Shown: positions 18,437-31,077, counted from the first letter of the stretch. The stretch is 64,000 bases of DNA from Nemertoderma westbladi (GCA_032718475.1 JAUCBJ010007787.1:1-64000), one strand, 5' to 3'. Notes: generated from the sequence alone by a model not told the origin. Made by a program: numbers and translations.

Positions 18437-21290
18437 ACTACTACTACTAGGTCGAGCGAACTCGGACAGTGGAAATGAGATCCTTCCAGGCTTCCCGATT
18501 CTCCAATTACTACTAGGTCGAGCGAACTCGGACAGTGGAAATGAGATCCTTCCAGGCTTCCCGATTCTCCATAGTTGTCGCAATTTCGTTTCTCCTAAGT
18601 TCAGTATCCCTTTCAAGTTGATCTATATATGTTATGGCTGGTCGTCCACGACTACGCTTTCCATGAGTTGGTTGCCAGAAAAGTAGATCTGGTATGACCT
18701 CGTCTTTACTTCGCCAGCAGTGCCCACTGAATCTTAATCTGCGTTCACGGAGGGTGGTTGATACAGGTGGTATTGTACCATAAAGCTCGGCGTTTGTCAT
18801 GTGTTGTCTCCAGCTGATGTTTAGGGCTGCCCTTAGTAGTCTTGTGTAGCAACCATCAATTCGTTGTTCAAGTGATTTAGTCAGTGTCCAGGTCTCACCC
18901 CCATATAAAAATACACTTTCCACTGTGGCTCGAAAGAACTTAGTCTTCAGGTGCCTGGAGAGATCTGATTTCCAGATGGTATCCATTTTTGATAGAGCTA
19001 CCCAAGCCTTTGCTTTCCTAACTTCTATGTCCTTTTTGCTACTCTCTATCCATGATCCAAGGTACTGGAAGTCGTCGACCTTCCTTAGTTGATTATTATC
19101 AATGGTTGTCAAGTTTCCATCAACATTAAAGGTCATGAATTCGGTCTTTGTAGCATTTATATGCAATCCAACCTCCTTAGCAGCCCTCTCCACTTTATTT
19201 AGTAGAAGCTGTGCATCTGCTAGGGTATTAGAGAGCAGGGCGATGTCATCCGCAAAGTCGGTGTCTGTGACTGTAGTTGCCGGATATCTACTACTTCTGC
19301 GTTCTTGAAGTGTGAATCCCAGGTCTTCACCCTTTGTGGCCGTCCTCATTGCGTAATCCAGCACAATTACAAATAGTAATGGTGCTAATGTGTCACCTTG
19401 CAGTACGCCAGCCAGGATTGAGAAAAACTCAGTTTCACCATCTGGTGAGAGTACCTGCGCTTCTGTGTCACAATATAACAATCCAATGCCAGCAACAATT
19501 ACTTCTGGTATTCCATAAGCTCTTAGGATTTCAAGCATTTTACCTCTATGGATGGAGTCGAATGCCTTCTTGAAGTCCACAAAAGTCATGACAGCGGGGA
19601 GATTCTTTGACTTAATTCCTTCAATCAGTCTCCGTAGTGCAAGTATCTGAGCTATTGTTGATCTACTTGGTCGAAATCCGTTTTGGCTCTTACGCAGTAG
19701 TTTCTCTATGTGAGGCCTAATCCTATATAGAATCATTTTATTGTATATTTTGGCAGCTACCACAAGCAGACAGATCCCACGATAGTTTGTTGGTATGCCG
19801 AGGTCTCCTTTCTTGGGGAGAGGCTTTAGTTGACCTTTAGTCCAAATTGGTGGTGGCTTTTCCCCTTTTAACATCCGGTTGCAAACATTCAATAATGGTC
19901 TGTTTAGCACTCCGGTTTTCCATACCTCCGCTGGGATTTCATCTAATCCACTCGCTTTATTATTGGACATGCTTTTAATGCTTCTTTGGAGTTCGGCAGG
20001 TGTGAAGTCCCCTGTTTCTATAGGTAGTGTCTTGTCATATATTTTCCTTGTAGGGCTGACCTCGATGTTTGGTGGCTGCCCAAGCAAGTTGCTGAAGTGA
20101 TTTTTCCACTTCCCAACACGTTCTTCAGGACTATCGGCTTTGAGGCGCCCCTTTGCACAACTTTTCCGACCAGATACCTCATTTACAGTTTGCCAGGTAA
20201 GTCTTGATTGTTGCTGTATGTGAGCAGTTGTAATTGCTTCAGTTTTATCCTGTATGTACTTTTCCTGGCTGATGTTGTAGGCCAATTTAAGATCGTCCTT
20301 AGCTTTCTCAACCTTGTTAATGTTTTCGGTTGTTGGTTGTTCGGTTTTAACTTTGTAGGCTATCTTAAGATCTTCTCTCTTACAAGTAACCTCAGAGTTT
20401 TGCCATGGCACATATTGTTTTCGTTTGGGTTTCTGGGGGATATGCCTCTTAGCTGATTCCTTGTGGGCTGTTATTATATTCTGGTATATTGAATTGGTGG
20501 ATTGGTCTTCATCCATTGACTGAAGTGCTTCAAAGCGGTTTTGAACTTCTACTGTATAAGCATCCTTTACAGCATTGTCAGTTCTGAGTTTTTCCCAGTC
20601 ATATTTGATTTGCTTGCTTGTCCTGGGTTTGCTGGCTCTCAAACTGAGTCTGATCTCTGCAGTCACAATTCTGTGGTCCGAACCAATTAGGTTGAACGAG
20701 CTGTATGCCTCGCAGTTGATCATGCTGTTTCTCCACTTTTTGTTTATGAGGATGTAATCCAGTTGTGCTTTGGTTCCATTAGGGTATTGAAAGGTCCATA
20801 GCTTCCCCTTACTCTTTTCGAATGTGTTGTTTGTTGGTATCAATTCACATTCTTCCATTAGGTCTAAAAGTAAGTACCCATTTCTGTTAGAACTGGTGTT
20901 ATAGGTGTAACCCTTGATGTCTTCTGGGCCAATTTGCGCATTCAGGTCACCAGCAATGACTTTAACATTGTGTTTCGGGATGTCCTTTAATAAGTCCAGT
21001 CAGTTCTTCATAAAACTTGACTGCTTGTTCTGGCTCTGATGCAATGGTTGGACTGTAGCAACATATAACTGTTGTCTTGGGATTCCCATCAAATGTTGCG
21101 ATCATAACCCTGGAATTTATAGATTCGATGTTGTTTAGGGTCTTAAGTGCAAATGGGCTTATTAGTATTCCTACTCCACCAATTGATGCATTGGCCGAGT
21201 TTCTTACTGCTGAGCTTGTTACTAACGTCCATCCATTTCCAATGTCATTGTACTTCATGGCAGTGTCTTTTTACATTTCAACAGGTTGGT
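18437..21290 (-). mobile_element. LINE family 1 (APE endonuclease + RT), 5'-truncated
   Basis: Minus-strand non-LTR retrotransposon. The 3' end has a 66-bp direct duplication (units starting at 18451 and 18517) followed by a (TAG)n tail (plus-strand 'ctactactactactag', 18434-18450). The 5' end falls near 21290, inside the endonuclease domain, as is typical of truncated reverse transcription. No clear target duplication was found. The same 'cctagtagtag' tail occurs on the unrelated-looking LINE family 3 copies at 36590 and 51578. Confidence 0.9.
18513..21258 (-). pseudogene. LINE endonuclease-reverse transcriptase, one frameshift
   Basis: The N-terminal frame (21258-20996) encodes part of the APE endonuclease (GGVGILISPFA, ICCYSPT). 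A 1-nt shift in the A run near 20993 moves to the main frame, which continues with AGDLNAQIG, LDYILINKKWRN and the catalytic SDHRIV. It then runs to RT motifs PKKGD, FVDFKKAFDS, GVLQGDTLAPLLF and the active-site FADD (TDTDFADDIALLSN). The C-terminal part has YLGSWI, LYGGETWTLT, FSGHCWR and GRPAITYIDQL, and ends LISTVRVRST. The main frame is 781 residues after the first in-frame Met-like codon and has no internal stops, so insertion was recent. Only the endonuclease frameshift and the 5' truncation disable it. Clade uncertain (RTE-like or another APE clade). Confidence 0.9.
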
Positions 21291-22073
21291 AAATAAATTA
21301 ATTATTAAATTATTAGTAAATATTATAAATATATTATTTATTATTATATAAATGGGGGGGGGGGGGGGGGGGTGGGGGTATTATAAATGTTTGGATCTTT
21401 TTAATACAGTTGAACAAAGGAAAAGATGGTGTATCCATGGAAACGCCCAACCCAAGCGATCTCCTTTAATTTGCACTGATTCACCCCGCTCCTCATGGTT
21501 CAACCCTCCCTGCTCTCCCCGGGAATTATACAGGTTCCACAACTCGCATTAAGTGTCATATCATTGTTGGTGGAGTAAGTTTGGCATCAATCATTGCAAA
21601 TTTATATTATAAGAATTTCCACAAGTAAATAAATAGTGAAATGAACCTTGTACTACGAATGAGTTATATACCGGTAGGCCTAACTGTATTTGACAATATG
21701 AGTTCAATAACACAAGAATTTGTGTAAACGATACGCAACGCCGACAACTATTATAAACGCAATTTATGATAATTATGATTTAAAGGAAAGGAACAGGTTA
21801 CAGTGGAACGTTATTCTAATAAAAATAATAACGAGCGACATGAGTAGAGGTTACAGGTTCATGTTTATTCGTTGTCAGCTATCGGCGTAGCGTTTACACA
21901 ACATGATAATTATTATTTAATAAAATTCAAACTCTTCCATATTTTTGTTCGCTACATTGATGTTTAAGTCAAACAAATTTAACCAAAATGAAATATATTT
22001 AAATATTGATATTGGAAGTTATTTCTAACTGTAAAGGGAGCGGTGGGGTGGGGGGGGGGGGGGATGTCGGGGT

Positions 22074-22106
<33 letters not shown>

Positions 22107-22375
22107 CGGGGTGCTTGCCTAAAATCCCTTCCAAGAGAATTAATGTATTGCCGTGGTGGATTAACTAATTATCAATTGAGAGAAAGGAGCAGGTTACAGT
22201 GGAACATTATTTAATTAAAACAATAAACTGGAATTAATATCACAGTTTACAGTTATATTTTTGGCTTTCAAAGTTTAATTTCAAATTGAGAGCCACAGAG
22301 AGCCCTCCCTCCCACAGAGATCCCTCCCTCCCTCCCACCTTATCGTACATTTATATATACAAAATATCCCTCATC
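21291..22375. other. Intergenic: G runs and two dispersed-repeat copies
   Basis: No gene seen. G runs lie at 21354-21372, 22050-22063 and 22076-22105. Two copies of the dispersed family core ('aaaggagcaggttacagtgg' then 'acaataaac' or a degenerate form) lie at about 21783-21860 and 22183-22260. CCTCCC-rich DNA at 22300-22340 precedes the acetyltransferase start and may belong to its promoter or 5' UTR. Confidence 0.5.
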
Positions 22376-23410
22376 ATGTCAGAGATTCAACTGCGGAAAG
22401 CGACGTTGGACGATGTAGAAGATATTATGGTAAACATTAAGGAATCCTTTATGGTAGAAGAACCCATGAGCCGCAATTTAGGTTGGTTTAAAAGTACAAA
22501 TGATAAAGTACATGTGTGACTAAGGCTCTCCGCTATAATTATATTAGTATATATTTGTTTTTCGGTTGAACCCTGGACTGGGGGTCAATAACATTGGCAT
22601 CTTATCGTCAATCGTTTTCAACTGTAAGTTAATCGTCCCGAAAGAAAAAGGTACACCGAGAACCGCGGTTTATATTTTAATTGTAGTTAAGACATGTAAT
22701 AATTGGAATAATATGCGTTACAGAAAAAAATACGCGACTCTTAATTATTAATGATATAATAATTAATAATAATTATTAGTGATTTTAAGTCAACGGACGC
22801 ATTATTGGTGAAAGAAAGGGTTTCGATTAAATATTAAAACAAACAACTAAATATTATATACATTTATATTAAAGGCGTTACGATAGATACTTGGGACGAA
22901 GAAAGAGTTACGGCAAGAAAGTTGACTGTTGAGTTGGTATCCAGTGGCATTTCCGTTGTTGCCAAGGATACGAATAACGGACGATTAGTTGGTTTCCGTT
23001 TAACTTCTCTAGAGACCGATACCTTAACCGACACAAATACCGACAAACCGTCGCCAAAATTAGGCGTAATTTATGAATTCCTTAAAGAAGTTCGCGGAAA
23101 CACAAACTATTTCGATAAGTTCGGAGTCGAGAGAATCGCGTCGCTGAAAATGTTAAACGTGATCCCGGCGTATGGGGGTCGAGGAGTGGCGGGTAGGATG
23201 GTGATCGCGTCGTTGGAACTCGCGAGAGGTATCGGTTGTCGGCTGGCTATATCGGAAGCGACAGGTCTGGGATCCCAGAGGGTCTACACCAAGTTGGGGT
23301 TCGAGGTTCTTAATGAGGTCAACTACACTGACTATAAGAAGGATGGCAACGTCGTGTTTGATGATACAGCACCCCATGTCAGCTGTAAACTAATGGTTAA
23401 ACGATTGTAG
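22376..23410 (+). CDS. GNAT N-acetyltransferase, AANAT-like, two exons
   Basis: Predicted acetyl-CoA-dependent N-acetyltransferase, probably of the arylalkylamine/dopamine type acting on small amines in the cytosol. Exon 1 is 22376-22481 (ATG in MSEIQLRKATLDD); exon 2 is 22875-23410. The donor TTTAG|GTTGGT (phase 1) and acceptor ATTAAAG|GC join EEPMSRNL-G-VTIDTWDEER. This gives 213 residues, the usual size for the family. The EEPMSRNLG segment resembles the 'EP.(N/C)..LG' stretch near the N-terminus of AANAT-like proteins. The acetyl-CoA loop is VIPAYGGRGVAGR (131-143), followed by an Ala/Leu-rich helix, and then SQRVYTKLGFEVL, a typical motif-B Tyr/Leu-Gly-Phe. A second possible donor (AAA|GTACAT at 22497) would not keep frame. 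The splice model is inferred; the domain call is firm. Confidence 0.8.
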
Positions 23411-23742
23411 CGACACAAGCTTTTGTATTCAATTATCACCAGGTGTAATTTCCTTAAATTAATACTTAATAATCTAATAATATATGCTACAGTTAGTTCG
23501 TATTATAATATTAATAATTTATCGTAATAATTGCGTGCATTAAACGATATTGGGAATTGGGGTCAAGTAAGTGTTTGGATAGTGATGAGTGACAGCCAAG
23601 ATAGATGAGCCATTGGGTTGCTTCTGGTTATTAGTGTGCCAAGAGAGATAATCCTTCTCGACACAGAAGTATATTGTAAATAGTCCTTAGTCACTAAATA
23701 GTCACAAATAGTTCACTTGCTTCTATTAAGTCGGAAATTATT
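23411..23742. other. 3' flank of the acetyltransferase
   Basis: AT-rich. I see no canonical AATAAA, although 'aataatatat' and 'taataat' runs occur. No other gene. Confidence 0.4.
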
Positions 23743-24912
23743 ATGTACGCAGATGACACTGTAATTTTGTATTCCCATAAAAATCCTGATACCGCTGCGA
23801 AGGTCCTAGAAAACGATATAAAATGTTTAAATTCTTTTTTTGCACGACATAAACTTATGCTAAACCCATCCAAAACCGAATTCCTACTTTTATCCCCGAT
23901 AACGCGTCTATTGCACTGGACCTACGTTGTAAAGAAATTGTTTCACAGGAAACATTTGTCAAATATTTAGGAATTTTTATAGACAACCAATTATCTTGGC
24001 AAAAACACACAGACTATACGAAACATAAAATGAGCTTAGCAATATCAAATATGCGACGAATAAAAGGATAATTGCCTCACTCAACAAAACTAAAAATTTA
24101 CAAAAATACTGTCCTTCCTCAACATGATTATGGATGTCAATTTCTTTTATATATTCACAACACGCACGGAATGAAAATTATACTGTATGGACTTGAAAAA
24201 ATTCAAATCTTTGGCCCGCGGTGTATTTTTGGAGGGAAACCACAGGATGTATCGGGCACTGATATAAGAAAAATTCCTAAATCTTCGTTATTATCTGCCC
24301 GCCGCGAATATTTCGGCCTTATTTTCTTTTATCATTATATATATATGTTTAAATTATCACTACCTTTTCTCAAAATTTCGCTGCCTCACTTAAATAGTAA
24401 ATACTTTTCGTTTGAATAATCATACCATCAAAATAGTACAACCGAGAACTAGAAATAAATACGGACATCAGAGTTTCATAATATTATCACTAATCAAACT
24501 TTGGAACAATGTACCCCACAAAAATTATCATATCAACTCATTTAAATCAAAATTAAGCGAAATAAAATTAACACGATACGCGCGCGAAGAGGTGACGCAG
24601 CTGGTCCTACATTTTAAAATTAATATGTTGTGCTACTGTTTACTAATATCCATAGTTTGTAAGCTAATTTCCATTATATTAGGTTTATCGTAGGTGTCTG
24701 AGTAGGCCCTACCTGTATTTGTTTGTACTGTATATTTCCTAGGTATTTTAAGGTAGACTGTATTTTGATGTCGACTGCGGCCTGGCAGCTGTTCCCCCTG
24801 ACGCTTATTCATAACCATCAGCTAGGGTTGCTGTCTTCCTGGGCTGCCTCGTGCAATTATATTTTATAATCCGCGAGTTGAAGAAGAAAATAAGATATTA
24901 TTATTATTATTA
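23743..24912 (+). mobile_element. LINE family 2 (CR1/Jockey-like) 3' fragment, decayed
   Basis: 5'-truncated non-LTR retrotransposon. It opens at the RT catalytic motif YADDTVILY (23743), then NPSKTEFLLL. A frameshift near 23905 leads to KYLGIFIDNQLSW (about 23955-24000). It continues through further stops and shifts with KIYKNTVLPQHDYGCQF, LEKIQ and SLIKLWNNVPH, the C-terminal signature of CR1/Jockey-type RT proteins. The 3' UTR has a G/C-richer block at 24760-24880 and ends in (TTA)n at about 24895-24912. At least two frameshifts make it inactive. Confidence 0.85.
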
Positions 24913-26594
24913 TATTTAATTAAGTAATAATATAAAATAATATGATAAATAATAATAAAATTACTTCCTTTAGTTAACCAAATGATACCGGCACCAATAA
25001 AGCACGAAATAAATATAATTGAGTAATAAATTGTTATGTTATATATCGCAATAGTGATTACTGTTTATGCAATATTACGAATGTTCGGTCATAAGGGAAA
25101 ATAGCAAAATGTTTTTTAAGTAACTTTATTCCACGAAATTGCCTTTTCTACCCCAATTGGAGACAGGGGGATATACTGGACACAAATCCAATCTCAGCGA
25201 ATTAATATCCCGCCTCAATGTTAAATTATCAATTTTGGGAAAGGAGCAGGCATAGCCTCGTTTAACTTTGCCACTAGGCGGCACAAGTGCCGCCCAGTCA
25301 CAGCCAGCGTGCCTTCCTAATATATTATATCTGGACTAGCCTCAGCCAGCGACCAATCTAATATGTATCAATCCCAGTAAACCTACATAAACTTCTAAAG
25401 GAATAAGTGATTGACAGCACAGAGACTTCAATGGGTGATAGCCATAGTACAGTAGTAGTAGTTGTAGTAGTGGAGGGATGAGTCAGTGTCCAACCCAATG
25501 CGACCTTTACTAATGTTAGTAAAGGTCGCGCCTTTGGTCCAATCATTGTGTAGATGTCTATAGATTCCTGATAGGCTTACTGCAGTTAATTGGTGCCTCA
25601 GATGGATATTGGATAGTTCCAACTTCCAAGGCTGCTTGCTATCACCATACTTACCTGTCTGACACCTTTAACCCCCTACCCCTGTTAAGAGTAGTCAGTT
25701 TTCAGTATATGTTACTATTAGTATTCAGGAGAGATTTAGAAGTTTATTAGTCATTATAAACTACCCCGAGACGGCAGGGCTTACATTGCATCATTGCTTT
25801 ATTATGTAATGTAAAAAGGGGGTGTTTGCAGACTATCTACCAGGCCAGCGTGTGGTTGCCTTCTATTCCCTATAAGGTTCGTGGAGTGTGTGGGGAACAA
25901 TAAAATTACCGGTCCGGCCGGGACCAAAAAAAACATTTAGTTAAATGGCATGACAGTTGGCTGGGGTTCGTAGGCTACTGAAGAATGAATCCCATAACTA
26001 TAGTTTATATACCAAAATGCAATCAATATAAAAGGTGTTAACAGATTACCGAACAAACTGCACATTACCTCAACGGGCAGACAGGCAAACGAGCTGTAAT
26101 CAGTTTGACCCTTGCAACAATAGAGTAACACGAACTTCAACCATCCTAACATAGGCTATTATTAGCTACAACATTCAAAGCAATAATGTCACAAAGCCAA
26201 GCCTTGAATACACCCCCCCCCCCCCCCCCTCTCCCGAAAGGAATCCTCCAATCAAAACTTACAAAAGCAATAATAGCCACATATTATCCTACAACTTTAC
26301 AGAAGCCAATCGTGTTTACATATCCAATATAGCGGCTAAGTACGCCCACCCCAAGCAATACCCGAGTCCGCCCCAATCGAGGTATAAAGGTACATACCAA
26401 TAATAACCGAGCTAAAAATAAACCCAATAATCAACTCGCGGCCCACCAATAAAAATCATAACCCAATAGATGTCGTCACAGCCAATAACCAAGTACGCAC
26501 ACCAACAAAATCAATACAGAACAAGCCCTAAGCCGAAAATAATCACCCAACAAATAGATCAACATTATAGATTGTACGCCGAAAAATAATACAC
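24913..26594. other. Intergenic repeats and small hairpins
   Basis: No gene is supported. Contents: a left-end copy of the dispersed family at about 25165-25256 ('acaaatcc', 'gaattaatatcccgcctca', 'ggaaaggagcagg'); a hairpin GGCGGCAC-aa-GTGCCGCC at 25277-25294; a perfect 14-bp-arm palindrome at 25500-25529 (GCGACCTTTACTAA arms, 2-nt loop); a TAG-rich stretch near 25450-25470; and a 17-nt C run at 26213-26229. Open frames at 25358-25622 and 25937-26152 show no domain. Confidence 0.5.
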
Positions 26595-26795
26595 TAAATA
26601 AATAATTAAAGACATAAATAAATTATATGCCGAAATAATACACCGCATAGATTACATAGGATAAATTGCAAGCTAAAAATAGTACACCAAATAGATAGGA
26701 CACAAAGCAAATCACGTGTCAAAAATAACGCATTAAATAAATAATTAAAGACATAAATAAATTGTATGCCGAAATAATACACCGCATAGATTACA
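26595..26795. repeat. ~138-bp direct duplication, AT-rich
   Basis: 'aaataattaaagacataaat' with 'atgccgaaataatacacc' and 'gcatagattaca' appears at 26596 and again at about 26734. The intervening part ('ataggataaattgcaagc...caaagcaaatcacgt') recurs at 42001-42080, so the unit is also dispersed. Confidence 0.8.
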
Positions 26796-26879
26796 CGTTG
26801 TGGGGTCTTCGAGCAGCACGTGTTCAAATGTTCAATGACTGAGCAGCGACTAATTAACAAATTTATGAGAGATTCATTG

Positions 26880-27660
26880 ACCAGCTACCGACAGACCAAT
26901 ATTGTGACATATATTTTAGTTTAATGTTTGATTCAATTAGAGGCACAAATTAAAAAGGCTACAAATATATAGGGGTGAATAATTAAATTAATCACCCATT
27001 AAAAGGTAGCCAAATAAAAGTTGCAATCTATATAAATTTTTAAATTCAGTAGTGTGCGTGTGTTGTGTATTGATTCCGTAGATTTCATGTTGAAATAGCG
27101 TTCATTAATTTAATTTCTATTTAATGATTCATGCATACTAATACACACATTAAATTAGTTCGCGTGTGTTAAGTGTGTAAGATTTGATTGTTTCGTCACG
27201 AAACCATTAGGGCACAGAAACTGACGGATTCTTCGCGAATTTCGCAAACGTCGCAAACTTCGGGAATTTGTTCAACAATTTTGACTCCTTAAGGAAAAGG
27301 GTCCCGAATGAGTTTTTTAACCTTTATTTTTTGTGATTTTGAGTGCTTTTTTTATATTAGTGAATATTCTAGAACCTTAGTAGATTTTTAATGGTATATA
27401 GCTAGTATTTTTTACTAGCTAGTAATTTTTGGAAATTATTTTGGCCATTAATATATTCTTCAACAGTTTAACCTGAAATATCATGGACTTTCACATTTTT
27501 TATAATTTCAAAAAATACTAGCTAGCAAAAAAACACTAGCTATCATAAAAAACATATCTACTAATGTTGTAGAACTTTCACCAATACCAAAAAAATTAAA
27601 AAACTCTAAAAAAGGATTGGTGAAAAATGGCTGGGGTGTCGACAGGGCGAAGTAGGGACC
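26880..27660. other. AT-rich DNA with an imperfect inverted repeat
   Basis: No gene seen. Imperfect inverted arms lie at about 27355-27430 and 27505-27585 ('tagctagtatttttt..ctagctag' against its complement, flanked by 'ttagtaga'/'tctactaa'). They could be an old MITE. Confidence 0.45.
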
Positions 27661-27667
27661 GTGTTGC

Positions 27668-27745
27668 TTAACCCCTTAGAGCCTATGACGTCCACTGCAC
27701 GTCACCATGGACAGCACGATGACGTGCAGTGGACGTCATGCTGGA
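27668..27745. repeat. Perfect 20-bp palindrome beside TTAACCCC
   Basis: ATGACGTCCACTGCACGTCA at 27685-27704 is repeated inverted at 27720-27739 with a 15-nt loop. It is preceded by TTAACCCCTTAGAGCC (27668-27683), which resembles a piggyBac-type end next to its TTAA target. No partner end was found nearby. Confidence 0.75.
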
Positions 27746-27929
27746 ATACATGTTTTATTGGAAGGCTCTTGGAGTAGGTATACTGGTGGATAGTATTAAT
27801 GACATTTATTGCTCTTCGTGGTAAAAAATCCATTCTGTACTGTAGATAGGCTGTATTGTAGACTGTATTATTAGTGTTAGGTACAGTATATGGCGTAATG
27901 CCAACCACAGTACAGTAGTTCAGACTGAC

Positions 27930-28722
27930 AGAGAGACCGACAGACAGACAGACTAGATTTATGTAAACGTGTAAACTGACATCAGAAATGAAATCAGCAA
28001 CCCTTAAAACCCCCATAGCGAGAATGTTAGTTAATTTGAATTATCTTTTATGTTTTGACAGACTGACTGACAGAATGACCGACAGACAGACAGACTTGAT
28101 TTATGTAAACGTGTAAACTGACATCATAAATGAAATCAGCAACCCTTAAAACCCCCATAGCGAGAATGTTAGTTAATTTGAATTATCTTTTATGTTTTGA
28201 CAGACTGACTGACAGAATGACCGACAGACAGACAGACTAGATTTATGTAAACGTGTAAACTGACATCAGAAATGAAATCAGCAACCCTTAAAAACCCCAT
28301 AGCGAGAATGTTAGTTAATTTGAATTATCTTTTATGTTTTGACAGACTGACTGACAGAATGACCGACAGACAGACAGACTAGATTTTTTTAAACGTGAAA
28401 ACTGACATCTGAAATAAAATTAGAACCCATTAAAACCCCCATAACGAGAATGTTAGTTAGTTTGTATTCTTTTTTAAGTTTTGACAGACTGACTGATTGA
28501 CAGAAAGACCGACAAACAGACAGTCTAGATTTATGTAAACCTGAAAACTGACATCAGAAATGAAATCAGCACCCCTTAAAACCCCCATAGCGAGAATGTT
28601 AGTTAATTTGAATTTTCTTTTATGTTTTGACAGACTGACTAGATTTATGTAAACGTGAAAACTGACATCAGAAATGTAATCAGCACTCCTTAAAACCCCC
28701 ATAGTGAGAATGTTAGCGACAA
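27930..28722. repeat. 142-bp tandem repeat, ~5.5 units
   Basis: Units start with GACAGACAGACAGACT at 27939, 28081, 28223 and 28365 (exactly 142 bp apart), then about 28511, then a truncated unit near 28626. Each has 'ctgacatcagaaatgaaatc' and 'cccccatagcgagaatgtta'. The single-copy relative is at 16120. The open frames 27702-28016 and 28457-28702 fall inside it. Confidence 0.95.
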
Positions 28723-29006
28723 GTTTTAATTATTAACCATATTTCGTAAGATATATTTTAAAACATTTATTTATTAATAATGCAATAACTGAATAACCAG
28801 ATAACGGAACGACAAACCGAATTGAAACTTTTAATTACTAATAATAATTGTGGTGAGAGGTGATGGAAATCAAGGATATATGTTGTTATGTTATGGAGCA
28901 CGCGTTGGTAGGCACAGGCAATGAATTGATGTCTGTTGAGATGTATTGAAGGAGCACTATTCCTTCTTTAGTAATAATATTAATGTCAATGAATAACTGA
29001 TACCTA

Positions 29007-30533
29007 AACACACACACACCCCCCGTCAGCCAGTTCTATGGAGAGTGAGTGAATGGATAGGGAATTAATGCTATCCTACCAGCATAGCAGCAGTCTGTCT
29101 CTAACAGGCCAGGACATTCTCAGCGTTGCTAAGACACGGGAAGGAATTACTCCGTATTGACTGTCATTAGGCGGTTAGAGCCTGCGTGTGAATTAATTGA
29201 TAAAAATGGAATTTTAATTGTAAATCATTAAATAACTGTAAAACTTGACATTAATCTCGAGTATAAAGTAAAGACTTTGATAGAATGGGACACGGCGAAT
29301 CTACCCATGTTAATTTTATACCAGATGGGATAAATGTTACCCCCCTAAATAATTAATTACCGATAGAAGAATCGAAATAATTCGATTCAACCATACAATT
29401 TAGCTGAAGATATAAATTTAGATTATGGCTTCCGACATTTATGGCTTCCGACACACACACTGACACACACACACACACAGACTTTTGAAAAACGGCCATA
29501 GTATAATTATATCAGTTCGCTGATGGCTCGCCATACGTGTCTCGCCCCACAAACACACACACACCTCCTCGTCAGCCAGTTCTATGGAGAGTGAGTGAAT
29601 GGATAGGGAATTAATTCTATCCTACCAGCAGCAGTCTGCCTCTAACAAGCCAGGACATTCTCAGCGTTGCTAAGACACGGGAAGGAATTACTCCGTATTG
29701 ACTGTCATTAGGCAGTAGAGCCTGCGTGTGAATTAATTGTTAAAATGCAATTTTAATTGTAAATCAATAAATAACTGTAAAACTTGACATTAATCTCGAG
29801 TATAAAGTAAAGACTTTGATAGAATGGGACACGGCGAATCTACCCATGTTAATTTTATACCAGATGGGATAAATGTTACCCCCCTAAATAATTAATTACC
29901 GATAGAAGAATCGAAATAATTCGATTCAACCATACAATTTAGCTGAAGATATAAATTTAGATTATGGCTTCCGACATTTATGGCTTCCGACACACACACT
30001 GACACACACTCACACACACACACAGACTTTTGAAAAACGGCCATAGTATAATTATATCAGTTCGCTGATGGCTCGCCATACGTGTCTCGCCCCACAAACA
30101 CACACACACCTCCTCGTCAGCCAGTTCTATGGAGAGTGAGTGAATGGATAGGGAATTAATTCTATCCTACCAGCAGCAGTCTGCCTCTAACAAGCCAGGA
30201 CATTCTCAGCGTTGCTAAGACACGGGAAGGAATTACTCCGTATTGACTGTCATTAGGCAGTAGAGCCTGCGTGTGAATTAATTGTTAAAATGCAATTTTA
30301 ATTGTAAATCAATAAATAACTATAAAACTTGACATTAATCTCGAGTATAAAGTAAAGACTTTGATAGAATGGGACACGGCGAATCTACCCATGTTAATTT
30401 TATACCAGATGGGATAAATGTTACCCCCCTAAATAATTAATTACCGATAGAAGAATCGAAATAATTCGATTCAACCATACAATTTAACTGAAGATATTAA
30501 CTTCGATTATGGCTTCCGACATTTATGGCTACC

Positions 30534-30588
<55 letters not shown>

Positions 30589-30590
30589 CT
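29007..30590. repeat. ~545-bp tandem repeat, about 2.9 units, ending in (CA)n
   Basis: 'gtcagccagttctatggaga' recurs at 29025, 29571 and 30116 (546 and 545 bp apart). Units are more than 95% identical by eye and each ends in a CA-rich tract. The last unit ends in an expanded (CA)n at about 30533-30587. A 70-bp part of the unit ('gacttttgagaaacggccat...gtctcgccccaca') recurs at 41930-42000. Confidence 0.95.
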
Positions 30591-31072
30591 TTGTACAACC
30601 CCCATTCTGGGGACCGTTATTTCTATCGGTCGGTTCTGGGGTCGATATTGATTTCCTTATAACTTCTTTATTCTTGGTTTAAATTAAATTATTTTGGCAC
30701 CAATAGACTCAGGAGACCATTTTACGTCATTCTATTGTTTCAAAATTTATCAACTCTAAAGATTGCTTATTTGTTACTCTTGGGTTGAAGTGGGGACATC
30801 ATACATACACATTTCACTGGTGTGTTTAAGTTTTTGTCCAATCACGACCCGGTCCCCAGTGTGATTGAGCACATTTCAGGTAGAGTTTACACAATCATTA
30901 ACTCTACCGAATGTTAAACATTAAACAATGTGCTGCCGTGTCAGACGATATGTGATTGGATAACAAATAATGTTCTGGAATATTCTTGAGAAATAGAAAG
31001 GGTTCAATGGGCAGCCATAATCTTAAAATCCTTGTATTCGTAACTAACTCTGCAATATGATTTTGATGTGAG
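30591..31072. other. Intergenic; 'ggggac' repeat relatives
   Basis: No gene seen. Phrases such as 'cccattctggggacc', 'gtggggacatca' and 'acccggtccccagtgtg' resemble the dispersed GGGGAC/GTCCCC sequence at 36900-37340. Confidence 0.4.
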
Positions 31073-31077
31073 GAAAC

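Noticed and set aside
22566..22751. Extra exon of the acetyltransferase
   Set aside because: It lies inside the intron that is required by the phase-consistent join of EEPMSRNL to G-VTIDTW; no conserved motif.
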